Assembly: GCA_964016985.1 (NCBI GenBank) | Contig: OZ024821.1 | Location: 85,099,035-85,163,034, forward strand | Origin: Anodontia alba | Taxonomy: Eukaryota; Mollusca; Bivalvia; Lucinida; Lucinidae | Reading direction: 5' to 3' | DNA length: 64,000 nt | Shown: positions 32,439 to 44,520 of the stretch, one piece after another | How the letters are laid out: each line of letters opens with the position of its first letter | Numbering within the stretch: position 1 is the stretch's first letter | Translations under genes and position numbers: made by a program | The notes under the pieces: model-generated | What the model saw: the letters and a program-made list of their open reading frames with translations, nothing else | What the model was told of the DNA's origin: nothing | The model's database searches: none

Positions 32439-33230
32439 ATGGCTGAACTTAAAATACTTCCATTTAATACACAAGGACTGGGTGGTATAAAAAAAAACAA
32501 AAGGATGTTTTTCACTATTTGAAAAATAAAGAATTTGATATTTACTATCTGCAAGACACGCATTTTACAGAAAGTCCGGAATGGTATATCAGAAATAGAT
32601 GGGAAGGAAATTGTTACTTTAGCCCTGCTTAACAGTCAAATGCTAGAGGAGTCACAATTTTTTTTTCACAAAAACTAGATTATAAGATACACAGCCAAAA
32701 AACTGATGTAGATGGTAACTTTTTACTGCTAGATATGACAGTTTATAATAAAAGATTGTCTTTGATCACAATTTATGGTCCAAATAAGGATGACTCTAGT
32801 TTTTACATCAACTTATTTAAAAATATCAATGAAACTGGAAATGATAAATATATAATCTGTGGAGATTTTAATATATCACTTGATCCAACTATGTACTGCT
32901 ACAACTATAAACACATAAACAATCCAAAGGCCCGTAAGTATGTTTTAGATATGATTAATGAAAATAACCTATTTGATACATTTAGGGAACTTCATCCACA
33001 TTTGAAGCGATATACATGGAGGCGTAAAAGTCATTTGAAACAATCAAGGCTAGACTTATTTCTAGTAACAGAAAACATGATAAACTCAGTTGTAACTTCT
33101 AAAATTGAAACTGGTTACAAATCAGATCATTCAGTGGTGACACTATCATTAGCAATGGATACTTTTGAACATGGCAGATATTTTGGAAACATAACAACTC
33201 TCTTTTGACAGATGGGAATTATCTTCAGAT
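32439..33230 (+). pseudogene. LINE ORF2 endonuclease domain (frameshifted)
   Basis: From ATG at 32439 the protein starts MAELKILPFNTQGLGG (metal-binding Asn region). A frame change in the A-run near 32492 leads to YYLQDTHFTE (catalytic Glu region, though the residue after QDTH differs from the usual QETH). One in-frame TAA lies near 32631. The 32735-33208 frame carries TIYGPN, CGDFN, SRLDLFLV and SDHSVV, the standard endonuclease blocks with catalytic Asp, Asn and His. The frame shifts again near 33180 (FWKHNNSLLTDGNY). Confidence 0.85.
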
Positions 33231-33268
33231 AATAAATTCAAAAATATTAGGTTAAAAAACAGTATTGT

Positions 33269-35258
33269 TTGCCAGTGTATAATTTAGATAATATTGATAA
33301 AATTCCAGATAATGAATTGCAGTTCATTGTTAATGATCAGTTATTCTTAGAGACACTTATGATGGAAATAAGAGGGAAATCTATCTCCTATGCTGCACAT
33401 AAAAAGAAATTAAAAGATAAAGAAGAAAAAGAATTGATAAAAAGCATTCAAAAATTAGAAGACAATTTAGTTGAAGAAAATATCCCAGAGGTAGAAAAAT
33501 TAAAACAGGATTTATGCAACATAAGGGAAGAAAAAATGCAAAGATTTTTGGTTCGCTCGAGGGCAAATATTATTGAAAATGGAGAAAAGCCTTCACAATA
33601 TATCTGCAGTTTAGAATCTCACAATTATACAAGCAAAATAATACATGTCATAGAAACCAAAAGAGGACAAACAATTACAAATCAGAAAGAAATTTTAAGG
33701 GAAACAAGCAATTATTATGAAACCTTATACTCAAGTAAAGAAAATAATTTAAATGATAAGATCTAAACAGTTACATGCAAAACACTAGTATGCCCACATT
33801 AAAGGAAGAGGAATCTTTAAAATTAGAAGGTATGTTGACATTGAAAGAAGCAGGTCAGACGTTGAAAAATATGAAAAATAATAAGTCTCCTGGTACAAGT
33901 GGTTTTTCAACAGACCTTTACAAAACATTCTGGAAACAATTAGGTAATTTTGTGGTTAGAGCAATTAACTATGGATTTATACAAGGAGAACTTACTATTA
34001 CACAACAGAAAGGTTTAATAGTATGTATTCCAAAGGAAAACAAATGCAAGAAATTCCTTAAAAACTGGAGGCCTATTACTTTATTAAATACCATCTATAA
34101 AATTGCATCTGGTTCAATAGCAAACAAAATAAAGCAGGTCTTAAATAAATTGATAAGTACAGATCAAACAGGGTTTATTGAAGGCAGGTTTATTGGAGAA
34201 AACACTCGTCTTGTGTATGATATTTTGCACTATACTGAAGAAAAAATATCCCTGGATTACTACTCCTTATTGACTTTGAAAAGGCTTTTGGTTCTTTATC
34301 TTGGTCCTTTATAAATTAAGTCCTAAAACTGTGCAACTTTGGCCCTTCCATTCGAAATTGGATAACTGTTTTGTATAAAAATTCTCGTTCAGCTGTCACA
34401 CAAAGTGGCTGCTCATCAGATTTTTTTAAGCCGGGAAGAGGTTGTCGACAAGGGGATCCCATCTCACCTTATTTGTTCATTTTGTGTGCAGAAATTCTGT
34501 TAATTAGGATAAGAAATAATAATAATATAAAAGGGATCAAAATTGATAATATGGAATTCAAGTTCTCACAATATGCTGATGATGCTACAGCTTTTTTAGA
34601 TGGTTCTAGAACTTCTCTAGAACAGACACTGCAAGAACTCCAAACTTTTGCAGACATATCAGGTCTAAAAACCAATTTTGATAAAACCCAAGTAGTATGG
34701 ATAGAAGCAAAGAAATATAGCACTGATGCCATCAAAACAAGATGGAAACTTTCATTGGGTACCACCCAATTTAGATTATTGGGGATAACTTTTAATGTTG
34801 ATCTCAGTAAGATTATAGAGGTAAATTATAATGACGAAATGATACAAATGAAAACTTCTTTAAAACTTTGGCGTAGAAGGTTCCTTACCCCACTTGGAAA
34901 AATCACGGTAATTAAATCACTTATACTGCCTAAAATTACTCATCTTTTAATGGCTTTACCTGACCCTGAACAAAACATTTTAGATAATATTAATGCAATG
35001 TTTTTTGACTTTCTATGGAATGGGAGGTCCAAGATAAAACAATCAGTGGTGGTGAAACAATATTGTGAAGGAGGCTTAAAAATGATAAATTTAAAAACTT
35101 TTGCTCAAGCTTTAAAAATTACATGGTTACAAAGGATTTTTCAGAAAGAAAGCAAGTGGCAGTTTTTGATAAAAAAAGATGTTGATAGTGAAAAGATTGT
35201 TCTCTGTGGTTCTGAATATATAAACTCAGTACTAGCAATAATTAAAAATGAATTCTAG
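33269..35258 (+). pseudogene. LINE ORF2 linker and reverse transcriptase domain (frameshifted)
   Basis: The 33269-33766 frame is the Lys/Glu-rich linker ending in RSRANIIENGEKPSQYICSL. From 33775 the reverse transcriptase shows KNNKSPGTSGF, RPITLLNTIYKI and DQTGFIEGR. A frame change near 34260 leads through the motif A block LLLLIDFEKAFGS, where the second Asp of the usual KAFDS is Gly, and an in-frame TAA. The 34371-35258 frame has motif B GCRQGDPISPYLFILCAE and motif C QYADDATAF, then the thumb region with KLWRRRFLTPLGKITVIKSL. Confidence 0.87.
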
Positions 35259-35291
35259 AAAGATATCTTAAAAGCTTTATTAAAGTTTCAG

Positions 35292-36162
35292 TTGCTGTTA
35301 AACATAGATTGGGATAGTAATACTGTTTATCAGACACCTATATTTTATAATAAAAATCTAACTGTAGGGGGCAAAAATTTCTTTTATAAATCATGGTTTG
35401 ATAGGGGCATTTGTTATATGAGAGATTTATTAGATGGTCAAGGCAATTTCTATGAATATAATGTTCTTATTCAAAAGAGATCTATACATACAAACTTTCT
35501 CCAATATCATGGAGTAATTGAAAGTATTAAAAGACTTTTGAGGAAAAAAAACAGGCAAATATTAACAATAATATGATTGGTCCCATAATACCAAAAGTAA
35601 TGTACATTATCCTCAAACAAAAGAAAGGCTCTTAAAACATTTACACTATTTTAAATCAAAATAAAGATGAACCAACAGGAAAATGAAAATGGAATGAAAT
35701 ATATACTATTGATGAAAAGTCCTGGGAATATATATTCCAAGCCTCTTTCATGATCACAAAATGCACCAAATTTAGATGGTTCAGACAACAATTAATCATA
35801 GAATATTAACAACAAATAAACTCTTTTTCCAAATGAATTTGATAGACAGCCCCAAATGTTCTTTCTGTGGTAATGATGATGAAACTATTGATCATTTACT
35901 GTGGAAATGCTCCAAAACACAATTATTTATACAAGAAATGGTCAGAAGATTTCAGGATATGTCTATAACAGTAAACCTAGATGAGAAAACTTTTATTTTA
36001 GGCAGTTTTCCAAAAACAACATCATTTATTATTCAGTTTTTAATGCCAGTTGCAAAATACTACATTAATATGAACAGAAGTGCACATAAGCATTTAAATT
36101 TCTTGAAATATAAATTTAATGTCCATTCACTTTTTCTAAGTCCAGAGAAACTGCATTAAAGA
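35292..36162 (+). pseudogene. LINE ORF2 C-terminal region with zinc-knuckle motif
   Basis: Two frames (35292-35576 and 35776-36159) separated by a damaged stretch. The second has CSFCGNDDETIDHLLWKC, a C-x2-C-x7-H-x4-C arrangement typical of the end of L1/Tx1-type ORF2 proteins, and stops at 36159. Confidence 0.82.
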
Positions 36163-37040
36163 ACAACAAGTTGCAGGAATTTTTACAAGCCTGGATGCCA
36201 GTTAAGGAAATATTGGACAATATTATATAGAAATAGTTTAACTAGAGGTCTTGCTTTGGGTTTATGTTTTATATTATATGAAGAATTTAAGGGGTTCTGG
36301 AATCTGGGGACTTTATTTCTAAACAGCATTGTGTACAATAAATAACATTGGTCCAAATTCCTTAATCACTTAGATAAATATATTAGCAATGCCTCTGTTG
36401 ATACAAAAGTAAATAAAAGTATCTTCTGTGCTCATATCTATTGCTCCTGTATGGACCTGTTAAAACAAAAAAAAGAATAACTTAGTACAATCAGTCACCC
36501 TTTCTAATAGTGACTTTAGTAACAATATATCTAATAAATGCTATTAGGGAAAATTAACCTGTCCTGGATGACTGATGATAGAAGCTATGAGTTTACTTCC
36601 TTCCCTTTTCCTCAGACCTCAATGTGGAACAAACCCTATTGAATTTTGAAGTGTAATGAAGTTTTATAAAAAAAAAAAAAAAATCTAAAACCAGAAGGTA
36701 CAAATGCGGGAAGTAATAATTATGCCACCATAAGGTTGGCTGTTTCTCTGAGTTAACCCAAATTGCTAGATAAGAGCATTGAGGTCTGCCTATCTCTGTC
36801 CTCTAATAGACATTTTCTTCTTATAACTATCCTAAACAGAAGGGTGTTAGGGATAATTTGTAAACATAAGAATGAAAAAATTAAACCTATATTTATTGTA
36901 TTGCCTTACTAATAAAATGTGAGAGTGCTGGTATGAGTGGCTCATCATAATTTTATATCTATATATATCAACCCTGATAGTTTCCCCGGGGCTTCAGGGT
37001 AAATTGTAACGGGGTTTAAAATGAATAAAATTTTCCCTTC
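36163..37040 (+). other. Probable LINE 3' untranslated region
   Basis: Non-coding DNA between the ORF2 stop and the poly(A) run. AATAAAATTTTCCC just before 37041 offers an AATAAA signal. A second A-run at 36668-36682 may mark an internal older tail. Confidence 0.6.
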
Positions 37041-37060
37041 AAAAAAAAAAAAAAAAAAAA

Positions 37061-37352
37061 GCTTTTACATGGAGATGGAATCTTTATATAGCATCAAGGT
37101 CTACCAGGTTTATTCAAATGATGGTCGTAGGTTGACTTTTGGCCTTTTAATGGCAAGGTCAAATTTGCGCCCCCATAGAGTTGTATGGGGAAAATATTGA
37201 AAAGTCATTTTCTCAAAATGTATTAAAGACTAATGGCTGAAATTTGCAATGTGTGAATAAAGTAGTAAAACTTTTTAGTTACAACCAAAATTTTGTCCCC
37301 TGGGGTTTATCTGTCATTGCCCCTGGGCTATATGCATGTATAAAATTGTGTG
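37061..37352 (+). repeat. Long TTAGCTCACCTG repeat A, left interior fragment
   Basis: The sequence from CATCAAGGTCTACCAGG to GCCCCTGGGCTATATGCATG matches the interior of the repeat at 39517-40590 (for example 39745-40190). It appears to be the same element, interrupted on the left by the LINE and on the right by two further repeats. Confidence 0.65.
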
Positions 37353-38008
37353 ATTTTTAGCTTGCCTGTAAGAAAGTACAGGCAGAGCTACATGTGTTGC
37401 ACTGCCTCCACCCCTTCCATCCCCCCCAACCCCAACCCCTTCTCACAGACATAGAAATTTATGTTAAAGTTTTGTGTCAGTTTTTAAGATTTCTTCATTT
37501 CTAAATCCTTGCATGGATTTACTTTATATTTGAAATGATTATAGATGTTCGTTCAAAATTTAATTCAGTACTTTCCTCAACCCTGCTTATAACCTAGAGG
37601 GCAAGGTCATGGACTTAGGAATTTATGTTAAAGTTTGCCTCAGAGTTTTTAAGATCTCTTAATTTTCAAATCCTTGCATGGATTTACTTTATATTTGGCA
37701 TGATTATAGATATTTGTCCAAAATTTTATTCAGCACTATCCCCACCCGATGACTTTGAGGTCAAGGTCACAAACTTAGAAATTATATCTTTAAGTTTTAT
37801 CTCAGAGTTCTTAAAATCTTGTATTTTCTCAGCTAGTTTTCAAATCATACTATTCATTTAGTTTACATTTGGTATACAGATATCTACGGTAGATATTCTT
37901 CATCCAAAATTATATCCAGTACAGTGTCTCCACCCGCGTTCCCCCCCACCCCCACCTCCCACCACCACCACCACTATGATCTAGACTTTAAAGTCACAGT
38001 CTTTTTTA
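37353..38008 (+). mobile_element. Long repeat B, variant 5' hairpin, truncated
   Basis: It starts TTTTTAGCTTGCCTGTAAGA with AAGTACAGGCAGAGCT, a variant terminal hairpin. About three tandem units follow (AAATCCTTGCATGGATTTAC, TTTATATTTG, AAGGTCA). The 3' terminus is missing where the next copy begins. Confidence 0.65.
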
Positions 38009-39512
38009 TTAGCTCACCTGAGCAAAAGCTCAGGGTGAGCTATTGTCATCACCCTATGTCCATCGTCCGTCGTCCGTCGTCAACAATTAGTTTGTTAACA
38101 CTCTAGAGGTCACAGTTTTGACCCAATCTTGATGAAACTTGGTCAGAATGTTTGCCTCTATGAAATCTAGGTCAAGTTCGATACTGGGTTACTTGGGGTC
38201 AAAAACTAAATCACCAGGTCAAATCAAAGGAAAAACTTGTTAACACTGTACGGGTCATAGTTTTGACCCAATCTTGATAAAACTTGCTCAAAATGATTGC
38301 CTCTATTAAATCTAGGACAAGTTCGAAACTGGGTCACTTGGGGTCAAAAACTAGGTCACCGGGCCAGATCGGCAGAAAACCTTGTTAACACTCTAGCGGT
38401 CACATTTTTGAAGCAATCATCATGAATCTTGCTCAATGTATTTGTCTTGATGATTTCTAGGTCAAGTTCGAAAATGGGTCACCTGGGGTCAAAAACTAGG
38501 TCACCTGGCCAGATCAGCAGAAAACCTTGTTAACACTCTAGCGGTCACATTTTTGAAGCAATCATCATGAATCTTGCTCATTATGTTTGTCTTGATGAAT
38601 TCTAGGTCAAGTTCGAAACTGGGTCACCTGGGGTCAAAAACTAGGTCACCTCGCCAGATCAGCAGAAAACCTTGTTAACACTCTAGCGGTCACATTTTTG
38701 AAGCAATCATCATGAATCTTGCTCAAAATGTTTGTCTTGATGATTTATAGGTCGAGTTCGAAACTGGGTCACTTGGAGTCAAAAACTAGGTCACCGGGCC
38801 AAATTAGCAGAAAACCTTGTTAACGCTCTAGCGGTCACATTTTTGAAGCAATCATCATGAATCTTGCTCAAAATGTTTGTCTTGATGATTTCTAGGTCAA
38901 GTTCGAAACTGGGTCACGTGGTATCAAAAACTAGGTCACCAGGCTAAACCAGCAGTAAACCTTGTTAACACTCTAGCGGTCACATTTTTGAAGCAATTAT
39001 CATGAATCTTGCTCAAAATGTTTGTCTTGATGAGTTCTAGGATATATTTGAAACTGGGTCACTTGGGGTCAAAAACTAGGTCACCGGGCCAAATCAGCAG
39101 AAAACCTTGTTAACACTCTAGCGGTCTCATTTTTGAAACAGTCATCATGAATCTGGCTCAAAATGTTTGTCTTGATGATTTCTAGGTCAAGTTCGAAACT
39201 GGAACACCTGGGGTCAAATACTAGGTCACCTGGCCAAATTAGTGTAAAATCTTGTTATCACTCTATGGGTCACATTTTTCAAGCAATCATCATAAATCTT
39301 GCACAAAATGTTTGTCTTGATGAGTTCTAGGTCAAGTTCGAAACTGGGTCATGTGGTATCAAAAACTAGGTCACCGGGCCAAATCAGCAGAAAACTTTGT
39401 TATAATCATTTTGAACTTTGATCAGAATGTTTGCCTTGATCAGTTCTAGATCAGGCTCTCAAAGTGCTATGTTGCTCAGGTGAGCGTTACAGGGCCATCA
39501 TGGCCCTCTTGT
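38009..39512 (+). mobile_element. Long repeat C, full-length, with nine 145-bp units
   Basis: 5' end TTAGCTCACCTGAGCAAAAG with CTCAGGGTGAGCT forms a hairpin; 3' end is TGCTCAGGTGAGCG...GGCCATCATGGCCCTCTTGT. About nine units of about 145 bp (TAACACTCTAGCGGTCACAT, TTTTGAAGCAATCATCATGA, GGTCAAGTTCGAAACTGGGT) fill the inside. No coding capacity. Confidence 0.88.
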
Positions 39513-40590
39513 TATTTAATTGACAAGTCTGAAGTCTTGTTAAATGCCTTCTTCTCTGAAATTGCTTGAGCTTCACCAGATTTGACATGGGGGATTCTGT
39601 CGAAAGGGTATTGACAATTTGTTTGGATGGTTCTGCGCCATTGATCAAGATGGCCACCATGCCGATACATGGTAAAAGCACTTAACTCTTCTTGTCCTGA
39701 ACCAAGAAAGCTTTAATGCTGAATCTTAGAAAAAAAAAGCTTTTGGGACTCAAGGTCTACCAAGTTTGTTCAAATGATGGTCTTAGGTGTACCATGACCT
39801 TTTTATGGCATGGTCAAATTTGCGCCAACATACATTTCATGATTTGTATGGGGAAAATGTTGAAAAATCATTTTCTCAATATGTAATAAGTCTTTCCCCG
39901 CTAGTGGCAACTTTTGTGGTCTGCTGATAAACTTTGCAAACAGTTTGGAACCAGATCAGGCCCGACAAAGTGTCAGGCCTGATCTGGATCCACACTGTTT
40001 TACAATCTGATGATATTAAAAAGTTAAATTAAAAAAAAAAATCCACAGACAACAAAAAGCATGCAAAGAGTTAAATACTAATGGCTGAAACTTACAATGT
40101 ATGATTAAAGAAGTAAAACTTGTTTAGATACTGTCAAACTTTTGGTGGTTATCTGTCTTTGCCCCTGGGCTACATGTATATACATGTATAACATCATGAA
40201 ATCTTTAAATGTTTTTTTCTCTGAAACTGCTTCAACAATTTTCACTAGATTTCACATTGGGCCTTCTGTCTAAAGGATTTTGACAATTTGGTCAAATGGT
40301 TCCACGCCATTGAACAAGATGGCTACCATGCCCATAAATAGTACAACACTTCTTCTGCAGAACTTAGAAAGCTTTGAGGCTGAATCTTAGTAAAGTTGGT
40401 ATACAGCATGGTGGACTCGAAGTCTGCTAACTTTGTTCAAATGATGAAACTAGGATAACAGTTGACCTTGTTACGGTATGATCAAATTTGTGTCCTAATT
40501 CTGTGGCAATACTGGAAGAAATTGCATGGTATTTGTTGATAATGCAATAGCTGTTATCAGGTGAGCGAATTGTGGCCCATGGGCCTCTTT
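39513..40590 (+). mobile_element. Long repeat A, right part with 3' end
   Basis: It resumes repeat A after the nested copies and ends AGGTGAGCGAATTGTGGCCC with ATGGGCCTCT. A small hairpin segment at about 39890-40070 (GATCAGGCCCGACAAAGTGT and CAGGCCTGATCTGGATCC) looks like a separate palindromic insertion, flanked by AGTCTTTCCCCGCTAGTGGC and GCATGCAAAGAGTTAA. Confidence 0.7.
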
Positions 40591-42353
40591 TTAGCTCACC
40601 TGAGCTCTGCTCAGATGATCTATTGTGTCGTGCGTCCGTCAGTCCGTACGTCCATCCTCAGAAGCGGCTGAGCCAATTTTGCTCAAATTTCATATGGAGC
40701 CTCCTTAGGGTGGGGGAACGAAAAATTATTAAAATGGTCGCGGTCCGTTGACCAAGATGGCTGCCATGCCCATATATGGTAAAAACCTTTAAAAATCTTC
40801 TCCTCCAGAGCCAAGAATGCCTTGGGGCGGAACCTTTGCAGGAATCATCGGGGACGGGAGGTCTACAAAATTGCTAAAAGAATTGTCGTACGTTGACGTT
40901 TGACCTTTTTATGGCAAGGTCAAGTTTGCTTCCCTATGCGTTTGTATGGGAAAAACCTTTAAAAATCTTCTTCTCCAAAACCGAGCATGCCTTATGGCTG
41001 AATCTTTGCATATATCATCGGGAGCAGGAGGGCTACCAAAATTGCTAAAATAATGGTCGTACATTGACATTTGACCTTTTTACGGTAAGGTCAATTTTGC
41101 TTCCTTATGCATTTGTAAGGGAAAAATGTTCAGAATTTCAAACAACTTCTCCTCTGGAGCCTCTCGGTCAATTTTGCTCAAATTTCATATGGCGCCTTCT
41201 TAGGTAGGGGGAACAAAAGATTGCTAAAATGGTCACGGTTCGTTGACCAAGATGGCCGCCATGCCCATATATGGTAAAAACCTTTAAAAATCTTCTTCTC
41301 TAGAACGGAGGATGCTTTGGGGCTGAATGTTTACATAAATCATCGGGGACAGGGGTCTACCAAAGTTGCTAAAATAATGGTCATACATTGACATTTGACC
41401 TTTTTACGGCAAGGTCAAGTTTGCTTCCTTATGCATTTGTATGGGAAAAAACATTTAAAAATCTTATTCTTCAAAATCGAGGATGGCTTGTGGCTGAATC
41501 TTTGCATATATCATCTGCAACGGGGGGTCTACCAAAGTTGCTAAAATAACTGTCATACATTGACATTTGACCTTTTTACAGTGAGGTCAAGTTTGCTTCT
41601 GTATGCATTTGTATGGGCTCCATACATTTGTACGGAAAAAATGTTAATAATTTCAAATGGCTTTTCCTCTGAAGCCTCCGGGCAGTGTTGCTCAAATTTC
41701 ATGCGGAGCCTCAGTGGGCAGGAGAATAAAAGATTGCTAAACTGGGTATGGTCCATTGATCAAAATGGCTGTCATGCCCATATATGGTAAAGCCTTTAAA
41801 AATCTTCTTCGCCATAACCAAATAAGCCCTGGGTCCTAATCTTTGCACAAATTATGGGGGACTGGAGATCTACCAAAATTGCTAAAATGATGGTTCTGTG
41901 TTGACATTTCATCTTTTTACCTCCAAGGTCAAATTTGCTTCCCCATTTGCCATATTCATTTATATTGAAAGTATGGAAGTGACTTGTAGATCAACAGTAG
42001 TTAAAATTGTTCTGATTGGAAATCTAAGATGGCCATCATCTGGTTTATATTTATAATATTTCCCTGCCACTGTGCTGTTTACATGTATAAAATCACGATT
42101 CTTCAGAAACCACTTAGCCAATTTCCACCAAACACATTGATCCTTCTGTTGAAATGTGATTGATAGTTTATTCAAATAATCATGCTCCATCGACTGTCAG
42201 GCCCATATATTCTTCTTCAAAACTAAGAACTGCTCAGATGATGATATTTTCATTAGTTGCGATGATAGGATTGGAAAAATGTTGCATAACATCTGCATGT
42301 CTGCAGTGGTTATGTCACTCAGGTGAGCGAACCGTGGCCCATGGGCCTCTTGT
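40591..42353 (+). mobile_element. Long TTAGCTCACCTG repeat, full-length copy
   Basis: 5' TTAGCTCACCTGAGCTCTGC with TCAGATGATC; 3' CACTCAGGTGAGCGAACCGT with GGCCCATGGGCCTCTTGT. Interior subunits match 26024-27300. It directly abuts the end of repeat A, with no intervening DNA. Confidence 0.85.
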
Positions 42354-42549
42354 TTAACAATTTGTTTCTCTTTAACGAGCTAGAATGCAAAGCCATGTAA
42401 TGAGTGTTTAGTGAAAAGAGCTGAGTGAGGTTGCATAAGTCAAACTAGCAATTTATAAAACGAAAATAAAAAAAAAAAAAATAAAAAAATTAAGGAGCAT
42501 AAAATTTTCCAATTATTCTTGCATGAAACTTGCATCGACAAAAACAGGG

Positions 42550-43920
42550 AGCATTCAACTTTTATGCATTATGGGGATATTATTTAATGTTTGAAGACCC
42601 TGCAGTAGTAATCTGATTTAATTTCACGGCTGCATAAGCCTATGTGAGGTGGTCGAAAAAATGTTTCCTGAAATTTGCACCAAAATCCATTTTCTGCTAG
42701 AGTCGTTCTTTCCAGGAACAAAATCTGATATTTTCTGTTGCATAAAATAAATCTACAATCATTCAACAGTAATTATGCAAAATTTGGCATCACGGCTCGG
42801 TTTAGTAATGAAGTTATATGCTGCATGTGGACTTCCTTGAGTCTGTCATGTCGAATACATGTATAGCTTCATTCTGGCAATTGCAAAGATTTTGTCAGAA
42901 TACCAAAAAAAGGATATCCTTGTTATATTCTGCTGTCCATTCATAATTTAATATGTATCAGAATTGATAAACAGGTAGCTGCAAATAGGATTAAATGACG
43001 TTTGAAGCTGATTACTATCCACAATGCTTTTTTGCCACAGTAGACTATGGTGTGGAGATGCTCTCTTTTAACAATGGCCCTATCAATGGTGATGGGATTA
43101 CACATAAAAGGCTGTCTAGGGGTTAATAAAGGATTTGAATTTTCATGTTCATATACAGTATTCGCCCATAGACATTAATCCCCACCCCCCAGCCATACAC
43201 ACACACAAACACACACACACACACACCCCAATCAGTCTTTAATCTGCAATAAACCTTGAGCCATTTGTGAGCTTCACTTAGGTATTGAGTCCTAATATAA
43301 CTTGAGCGCCCTTCCCTCATATGCCTTCAGTACTAAATCTGTTTGAGTCCATTAAAATTGAGTTCCAAATTGCCACAATGACACTTATATTCAACTATTT
43401 GACTTTCCTGGATTTGATATTTTGACTTTGTATGATTTGGAAATACTAGAAAATAGAAGTATTCTTTCAAAGCTTATATCAATTTTATACCGAAGCATTA
43501 GTGCAAACTCAGTCAGAACAAAGAAACAACAGTCTTTCTAATCTGCCGTCCATGTTAGCCGTCAAACTTTCTGCTCTGTTGTGCGTGTTAGCCAAATAAA
43601 AATTGATCTGTAGGCAAAGGCAGCTGTTTTTCAGATGTTTGCCCCATTTGGAAGCGTATAACTTTATTGAACTGAGCTGCAACACCCCATTTGGAAGAAT
43701 TGCTGTTGAATGATTGTAGATTTATTTTATGCAACAGAAAATACAAGATCTTATTCCTGGGAAGTCTGACCCTAGCAGAAAATGGACTTTGGTGCAAATT
43801 TCAGGAAACATTTTTTCGACTGCCTCACATAGGCTTATATGCAGAGAAATTAAATCAAACTACTACAGCGAGGTCTTCAAACATTGAATAAAATCCCCAT
43901 AATGCATAAAAGTCGAATGG
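42550..43920. mobile_element. 1.4-kb element with about 230-bp terminal inverted repeats
   Basis: ATTCAACTTTTATGCATTAT with GGGGATATTATTTAATGTTT at the left is inverted at the right as TTGAATAAAATCCCCATAAT with GCATAAAAGTCGAAT. The arms extend inward through CATAAGCCTATGTGAGG, GAAATTTGCACCAAAATCCA and TTGCATAAAATAAATCTACA to about 42775 and 43695. The centre (42780-43690) has a CA microsatellite at 43196-43227 and no transposase. A non-autonomous foldback-type DNA transposon is the best reading. Confidence 0.78.
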
Positions 43921-44329
43921 GTTCTTTTTGGATTTTTACCGGCACAATTACTTCACACACCCTTTTTGCATAAAAAATGTTTATATCTGTCATCACGTTA
44001 GTCATATGTCGTCAAAGGTGCGGGTTGTACGTTGTGATTGTGATGTCAACATTCTTATGATTACTTTTTTTTTCAATATGAATTTAAAAGGTTGGGAATA
44101 TGTTGATAAACTAGCGATATTTTACTTCTTTAGACATCATGTAGCAGAAACGAGTGTTTGTAGGTGAAAAAAAAAAAAGCAAGTGATCATAGCTATGTGT
44201 GAAATTTTGGACACATTTGTGTGATTAAATAAATGTGTTCTGGTTGAAAAAAAAAAAAAAAATGGTACAAATACCACAAAAAGGCTTTACCACACCTGCT
44301 ATCTCTAAACCACTGCATGTTGCTGTTAA

Positions 44330-44520
44330 CCCTTAAAGCGCCAATCACAACTAAAGCAGACGACAATTTTGATTTTCTTTTTATTTTCAGAAGAAAACAA
44401 GTCTTGACATTTCATGTGAATTGTCTACTTGGCAGATGATTCACATGAAATGTCAAGACTTGTTTTCTCTGAAAAAATATATATAAAAAAATTTAGAATG
44501 TCATCTGCTACAAATTTCTT
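44330..44520. repeat. Composite MITE: piggyBac-like end plus H2 palindrome
   Basis: TTAACCCTTAAAGCGCCAAT at 44326 is the terminus of the TTAA-flanked family seen whole at 49894-50126. It leads through AGCAGACGACAATTTTGATT into a 35-bp stem built on AAGTCTTGACATTTCATGTG and closes with TTTAGAATGTCATCTGCTAC. This links the H2 hairpins to the CCCTTAAAGCGCCA termini. Confidence 0.65.

Larger units (their letters stand above)
32439..37060 (+). mobile_element. L1/Tx1-like non-LTR retrotransposon, decayed, with poly(A)
   Basis: It contains an ORF2 with AP-endonuclease, reverse transcriptase and C-terminal zinc-knuckle region, a 3' untranslated stretch of about 880 bp, and a 20-nt poly(A) at 37041-37060. 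ORF2 is broken by at least five frameshifts and several stops, so it cannot move by itself. The YADD active-site box and the 'RPITLLN' and 'KSPG' blocks place it with the L1 superfamily, nearer Tx1 than mammalian L1 by my reading. The right flank (from 37061) is the interior of a long repeat. A matching left flank was not found, so the 5' boundary is uncertain. Confidence 0.88.
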
